Source of the DNA: Pseudomonadota bacterium
GTDB lineage: Bacteria > Pseudomonadota > Alphaproteobacteria > Sphingomonadales > Sphingomonadaceae
NCBI GenBank assembly: GCA_023390675.1
Contig: JAEWCK010000326.1
Coordinates: 1 to 8,720 of the forward strand
Direction: 5' to 3'
DNA: 8,720 nt
The notes beneath the pieces were generated by a model that made no database searches, had not been told where the DNA came from, and was given only the letters and a program-made list of their open reading frames with translations. Position numbers and translations under genes: made by a program. Shown here piece by piece: positions 5,539-8,720 of this stretch (within the stretch, counting starts at the first letter, position 1; each line of letters starts with the position of its first letter).

Positions 5539-7397
5539 GGCGAGCCCTCGATCATCTCGGCCTGCCAATACAGCTCGACTTCGTTGAGCTGGAGTCCCAC
5601 CGCTTCCACCGTCGCGCCGCTCGCCTGGTCGCCGCAGGGGAAATAGACGGTGCCCCGCGACACGCGCATCGTCACCTGGAAGAGGTGGAACTGCGGCGAC
5701 CCCGCCGCCTGGAAGAACTCCGCCCCGGCGCCGGTGAAGCGCATCGCCTCGCCTTCGCGCGCGAGGATTCCCAGCCGGATGCGCGTGCCCGCGGGCAGCT
5801 GGATGCGCACGCCGATCGCGAAGCGGCACTCGCCGTCGCGGTTCGCGCGGAAGCCGTGGCAGCGCGCGCCGGGATCGAGCACTGCGTCGCCGCCGCGATC
5901 CCAGCGCACATTGTCGAAGGGAAGGATCGCGGCCGCGGTCGGATAGCCCTCGCTTGGAATAGCAAGATTGCGCGCGCACGAGACTGACAGATGCGATCGC
6001 GACAGCCGGTCGTAGATCGTCTTGCCGCCGAGCGTGATCCTGCATTCGGGGGGCAATGCCGGGTGGATTTCGGCGTAATAATCCGCGTCGGAAAAGCCGT
6101 AGCCGATATTGTCCTGCATGAAGAGATGGATGGTGCTCGCGCGGAGCGGTTGCTGCGTGCCGCCGAAGCGCACTTCGGGGTGGACCATGCGCTTGGCCAT
6201 CGGCGCGGCGCCGTCGGGGCCGTCGATCCGCTGGTAGATGGTGATGTGGTTGTCGTAGCCGTCGCTATTGGCCCCCTGCCCGAACTGCAGCAACGCGAGC
6301 GGCCAATAGCCTTCCTGGCGGGCACGGGCGCCGATCCGCTCCGGGAAATTGTAGCGATGGATGACGCGGGCCTGGAAGCGACAATGCTTGGCGCGCCCGA
6401 TGAAGAATCCGTGCCGGGTGTCGTCCACCTCCATCATCGTCAGTATGTGCAGGCCGTAAGGCGACCCCGGCGTCTCCACGTCCGATCCGTCGTGCAGCGC
6501 CCATCCCGCCGTGCTTCCGCTCGACCAGGTCTCGATCAGGTTGTCGCCGCCCCAGCCATAGAAGCCGCCGCCATTGCCCGCCGCGCGGACATTGCCCAGA
6601 TTGCACTGGTTGAGCCCGAGGCCGTTCTCGTTGCGGATCGTCCAGCCGGTGTTGAACAGCCCGAAAATGCCCTGGAAGCGGCACGCATAGACGTGGAAGG
6701 GGTCCGGATTGGCGCCGCCCGAGCGAAGCGTGACCGTGCGGCGCGGGCAATGGAGCACATGCCCTTCGTTGCGCAGACCGACGACATAGCCGAATTCGAT
6801 CTGCTGCACCCCGGCGAGCTGGAGCGCGTGCCGGTTGCGAAACCCCGATCCCTGCGCCTGCACGACGGTGAAGCCGCCGATCGAGCCGCCTTGCCAGACG
6901 CGGTCGTCGCTGATGTTGGTGCCGCCGTTGACGATCGAGAGCATCGGCTTGTCGGCGTTGCCGCGGCCGATGAGGAACACGTTGTTGAAGCCCGCGGTGG
7001 CGATCTCGGGCCAGCTCGCATCCGTGTGCCCGTTGTCGAATTCGAGCGCACCCCAGTCGATCCAGTAGCGCCCCGCCGGAATGTAGCCGCTCGCACCGGT
7101 CCGGATGCAGTAATCGAAAAACGCCTTCATCCCGGCAGTGTCGTCGGTGCCAGGGACGAAGGCGCTCGTCTCGAGGTCATATCGGCTGTCCCCCTTGCAG
7201 TTGAAGGGCGGCAGCTTGCAGCTGATCGGAAGGCGCGCGTCGGGCTCGCCGGCTCCCGCCGCGGCCTGTTGCGCGCGCACGACAGCGTCGTCGGCCAAGG
7301 CGGGAGCGGCGCTCGCCGTTCCGAACAGGCCCGCCAGACCGCCGCCCGCGGCGGTCAGGAGCGCGCGCCGGCGCATCTCATCCATATCGTTTCCCAT
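5535..7397 (-). CDS. Exported pectate-lyase-like beta-helix protein, probable Tat substrate
   Basis: The product has 620 residues from the ATG at 7397; starts at 7385, 7376 or a GTG at 7430 are possible, since none has a strong Shine-Dalgarno. The N-terminus has RRRALLTAAGGGLAGLFG (about 9-26), like a twin-arginine signal, and APALA-DD (about residue 35) as a cleavage site. The mature part starts with a segment typical of pectate-lyase-like superfamily proteins: DDTAGMKAFFDYC (about 85-97) and GYIPAGRYWID (about 104-114). It continues with Asn/Gly-rich beta-strand repeats typical of a right-handed parallel beta-helix (for example NENGLGLNQCNLGNV). About the last 120 residues (CRFAIGVRIQLPAGTRIRL onward) look like a separate beta-sandwich. 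Related folds occur in polysaccharide lyases, glycosidases and tailspikes; I cannot name a substrate or catalytic residues. It is divergent from the second beta-helix gene. Confidence 0.85.
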   Translation of the reverse strand: MGNDMDEMRRRALLTAAGGGLAGLFGTASAAPALADDAVVRAQQAAAGAGEPDARLPISCKLPPFNCKGDSRYDLETSAFVPGTDDTAGMKAFFDYCIRTGASGYIPAGRYWIDWGALEFDNGHTDASWPEIATAGFNNVFLIGRGNADKPMLSIVNGGTNISDDRVWQGGSIGGFTVVQAQGSGFRNRHALQLAGVQQIEFGYVVGLRNEGHVLHCPRRTVTLRSGGANPDPFHVYACRFQGIFGLFNTGWTIRNENGLGLNQCNLGNVRAAGNGGGFYGWGGDNLIETWSSGSTAGWALHDGSDVETPGSPYGLHILTMMEVDDTRHGFFIGRAKHCRFQARVIHRYNFPERIGARARQEGYWPLALLQFGQGANSDGYDNHITIYQRIDGPDGAAPMAKRMVHPEVRFGGTQQPLRASTIHLFMQDNIGYGFSDADYYAEIHPALPPECRITLGGKTIYDRLSRSHLSVSCARNLAIPSEGYPTAAAILPFDNVRWDRGGDAVLDPGARCHGFRANRDGECRFAIGVRIQLPAGTRIRLGILAREGEAMRFTGAGAEFFQAAGSPQFHLFQVTMRVSRGTVYFPCGDQASGATVEAVGLQLNEVELYWQAEMIEGSP

Positions 7398-7401
7398 CTG
7401 A

Positions 7402-7417
7402 CGGACTCTTTTGTCCG
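7402..7417 (-). other. Small hairpin just before the beta-helix gene start
   Basis: CGGAC (7402-7406) pairs with GTCCG (7413-7417) across a 6-base loop. In the leftward transcript this hairpin ends four bases before the ATG at 7397, where it could hinder ribosome access and favour one of the downstream in-frame starts (7385 or 7376). It is short and may be chance in this GC-rich DNA. Confidence 0.25.
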
Positions 7418-7565
7418 GCGCCCGAGGCACTGAGCCCGCGATGCGCGCAGAGCTTCTTACCGCATCGGACGGCGCGCGCCAGCCGTGCGACCCGGCGTCC
7501 GCAGCATGCGAGAGACCATATCGCTCAAAGCAACTTTTCTCCGTACGGGATAAATCCTCCGATTC

Positions 7566-7585
7566 GAACCATGTGCACCAAGTTC
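7566..7585. promoter_or_regulatory. 20-bp dyad in the divergent spacer, candidate operator
   Basis: The sequence reads GAAC-N3-GTGCAC-N3-GTTC, a perfect dyad in 14 of 20 positions with the spacing of a homodimeric regulator site. It lies between the two divergent beta-helix genes, 168 bases from one start and 109 from the other. No regulator gene is next to it. The rest of this 297-base spacer (7398-7694) holds the small hairpin at 7402-7417, an AT-rich stretch from about 7600 to 7670 and the promoter at 7661; no RNA gene or small coding region is convincing. Confidence 0.35.
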
Positions 7586-7657
7586 CGCAGGCGATGCAGC
7601 TCGATTAGTTTACTTGGACGTAACATTATCTAGCCCCTTTTTATTACTTCGCGGAGA

Positions 7658-7666
7658 TGATATAAG
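7658..7666 (+). promoter_or_regulatory. Extended -10 promoter of the rightward beta-helix gene
   Basis: TGA-TATAAG (7658-7666) fits an extended -10 (TGN followed by a five-of-six match to TATAAT). The region 17 bases upstream is T-rich (TTTTTA at 7638-7643), a weak -35, as expected for an extended -10 promoter. Transcription would start near 7673, giving a leader of about 22 bases that contains the AGGAGG site of the gene at 7695. It lies in the most AT-rich stretch of the window. Confidence 0.45.
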
Positions 7667-7694
7667 CTGCAATCGAGCGAAGAGGAGGGGCATC

Positions 7695-8696
7695 ATGACT
7701 TTAAAACGTGTTCGCCTGCCATTGGCAGGCGCCGGTATTCTTTTGGCTTGCGCGCTGGGCGCGACGCCGGCGGCAGCGCAAGCCTCGCGCACCTGGGTCT
7801 CGGGCGTGGGCGACGACGCCAATCCGTGCAGCCGCACTGCGCCGTGCAAGACCTTCGCCGGTGCGATCTCCAAGACGGCGGCGGGCGGAGAGATCAACTG
7901 CATCGATCCGGGGGGCTATGGCTCGGTGACGATCGCCAAGGCGATGACGATCGACTGCACGGGCACTTTCGCCAGCATCCTCAATGCGGGCACGAATGGC
8001 GTAGTGGTCAATGCCGGCGCGAACGACGTGATCACGCTGCGCGGGTTCGAGATCAACGCCTCGTCGGACGCCAGTCCGGGGATCAACGGCATCCGCTTCC
8101 TCGCGGGCGGATCGCTGATGCTCGAGAATATGGTGATCCGCGGCAATCGCGCGGTGAACGGCCGCGGCATCTCGTTCCAGCCGAGCGGCGCCTCGAAGCT
8201 GTTCCTCAATAACGTCGTGATCTCGAACAACGGCAACGGCGCCACCGGGGGCGGGGTGCTGATCCAGCCGACCGGCACGGGCAGCGCCAATGTCGTGCTC
8301 AACGGCGTCCTGCTGCGGCAGAACGTCAACAACCATCTGCGCATCGATACGACGGGCAACACCGGCGGCGGCATCAACGTCGCGGTCACGGGCAGCGAGT
8401 TCAGCGGCGGCGCCGCCGGCGCGGTCGGCAGCGGTGTCTCGGTGCTCACCCCGTCGGGCACGACCGGCGTCAGCGTGGTCATCACCGATTCGCTGATCGC
8501 CAATACTTCGACCGCGCTTCTCGGCGACGGCAGCCTGGCGTTCATCGAAATCGGCAACTCGACGATCTTCGCCAGCACCTCGACGCCGATCTCGGCGCTG
8601 AACGGCGCGAAGATCGCGTCGTTCGGCACCAATCAGATCACGGCGAACGCAAACAACAGCGCACCCTTCAGCGCGCCGCTTATCCCGCCGCGCTGA
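7695..8696 (+). CDS. Exported right-handed parallel beta-helix repeat protein (family of unknown function)
   Basis: The 333-residue product starts at ATG 7695, six bases after a strong GAGG-type Shine-Dalgarno (AGGAGG, 7683-7688); an upstream in-frame ATG at 7614 lacks one. Residues 1-30 form a Sec signal peptide (KR, hydrophobic core, cleavage at ATPAAA-QA or AAAQA-S). The mature protein begins TWVSGVGDDANPCSRTAPCK (33-52), then TFAGAI, GEINCIDPGGYGSVTI and MTIDC, a conserved opening known from many proteobacterial beta-helix proteins of unknown role. Cys45, Cys51, Cys69 and Cys88 could form two disulfides that cap the helix. From about 95 to 315 it has repeated coils of 20-30 residues, each with a short hydrophobic strand and a turn (LENMVIRGN, LNNVVISNN, LNGVLLRQN, ITDSLIANT, IGNSTIFAS). 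It ends with SFGTNQI (309-315) and a Pro-rich tail. No catalytic motif is seen. LLAC (17-19) resembles a lipobox, but the AxA site is the better fit. Confidence 0.88.
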   Translation: MTLKRVRLPLAGAGILLACALGATPAAAQASRTWVSGVGDDANPCSRTAPCKTFAGAISKTAAGGEINCIDPGGYGSVTIAKAMTIDCTGTFASILNAGTNGVVVNAGANDVITLRGFEINASSDASPGINGIRFLAGGSLMLENMVIRGNRAVNGRGISFQPSGASKLFLNNVVISNNGNGATGGGVLIQPTGTGSANVVLNGVLLRQNVNNHLRIDTTGNTGGGINVAVTGSEFSGGAAGAVGSGVSVLTPSGTTGVSVVITDSLIANTSTALLGDGSLAFIEIGNSTIFASTSTPISALNGAKIASFGTNQITANANNSAPFSAPLIPPR

Positions 8697-8720
8697 CCGG
8701 ATAGCGGGGCGCTTCGATTC

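Noticed and set aside
5991..7433. Plus-strand open frame of 480 codons opposite the large beta-helix gene
   Set aside because: It is antisense to a protein with an export signal and coherent beta-helix pattern; its own translation is low-complexity Arg/Ala/Val/Asp sequence.
7559..7572. CGATTCGAACC, resembling the T-arm of a minus-strand tRNA
   Set aside because: The arm does not pair over five bases, and no acceptor, D or anticodon stem is found around it.

Overview
The window is high-GC chromosomal DNA from an alphaproteobacterium, most likely a sphingomonad. This rests on the protein sequences (GlnD, HrcA, GrpE, RNase PH, RdgB), the hrcA-grpE and rph-rdgB neighbourhood, and the strong GC bias that leaves long antisense shadow frames. 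The genus is inferred, not proven.

Layout. Bases 1-1097 (minus) hold the N-terminal part of glnD, the PII uridylyltransferase/uridylyl-removing enzyme; its 3' end lies beyond the left edge. A DUF1003 inner-membrane protein gene (1151-1585, minus) lies just upstream and probably shares its transcript. The spacer 1586-1823 holds a strong hairpin but no convincing gene. Next come grpE (1824-2393, minus) and hrcA (2405-3445, minus), a compact heat-shock unit transcribed leftward. Its likely promoter sits so close to the hrcA start that the mRNA may be leaderless. An inverted pair of REP-like palindromes (3480-3564) separates hrcA from a DUF6438-type lipoprotein gene (3572-4084, minus).

A divergent spacer (4085-4174) leads into rph (RNase PH, 4175-4888, plus) and rdgB (XTP/dITP pyrophosphatase, 4885-5538, plus), coupled by an ATGA overlap. 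This pair handles RNA 3'-end trimming and clean-up of damaged nucleotides.

The right third is accessory in character. A large exported protein with a probable Tat signal and a pectate-lyase-like beta-helix fold (5535-7397, minus) runs tail-to-tail into rdgB, with the two stop codons overlapping. After a 297-base divergent spacer holding a 20-bp dyad and a likely extended -10 promoter comes a second exported beta-helix protein (7695-8696, plus), of a widespread family with no known function. Two divergent beta-helix genes next to a housekeeping cluster form the least explained part of the window. No tRNA, rRNA, CRISPR array, insertion sequence or phage gene is visible.
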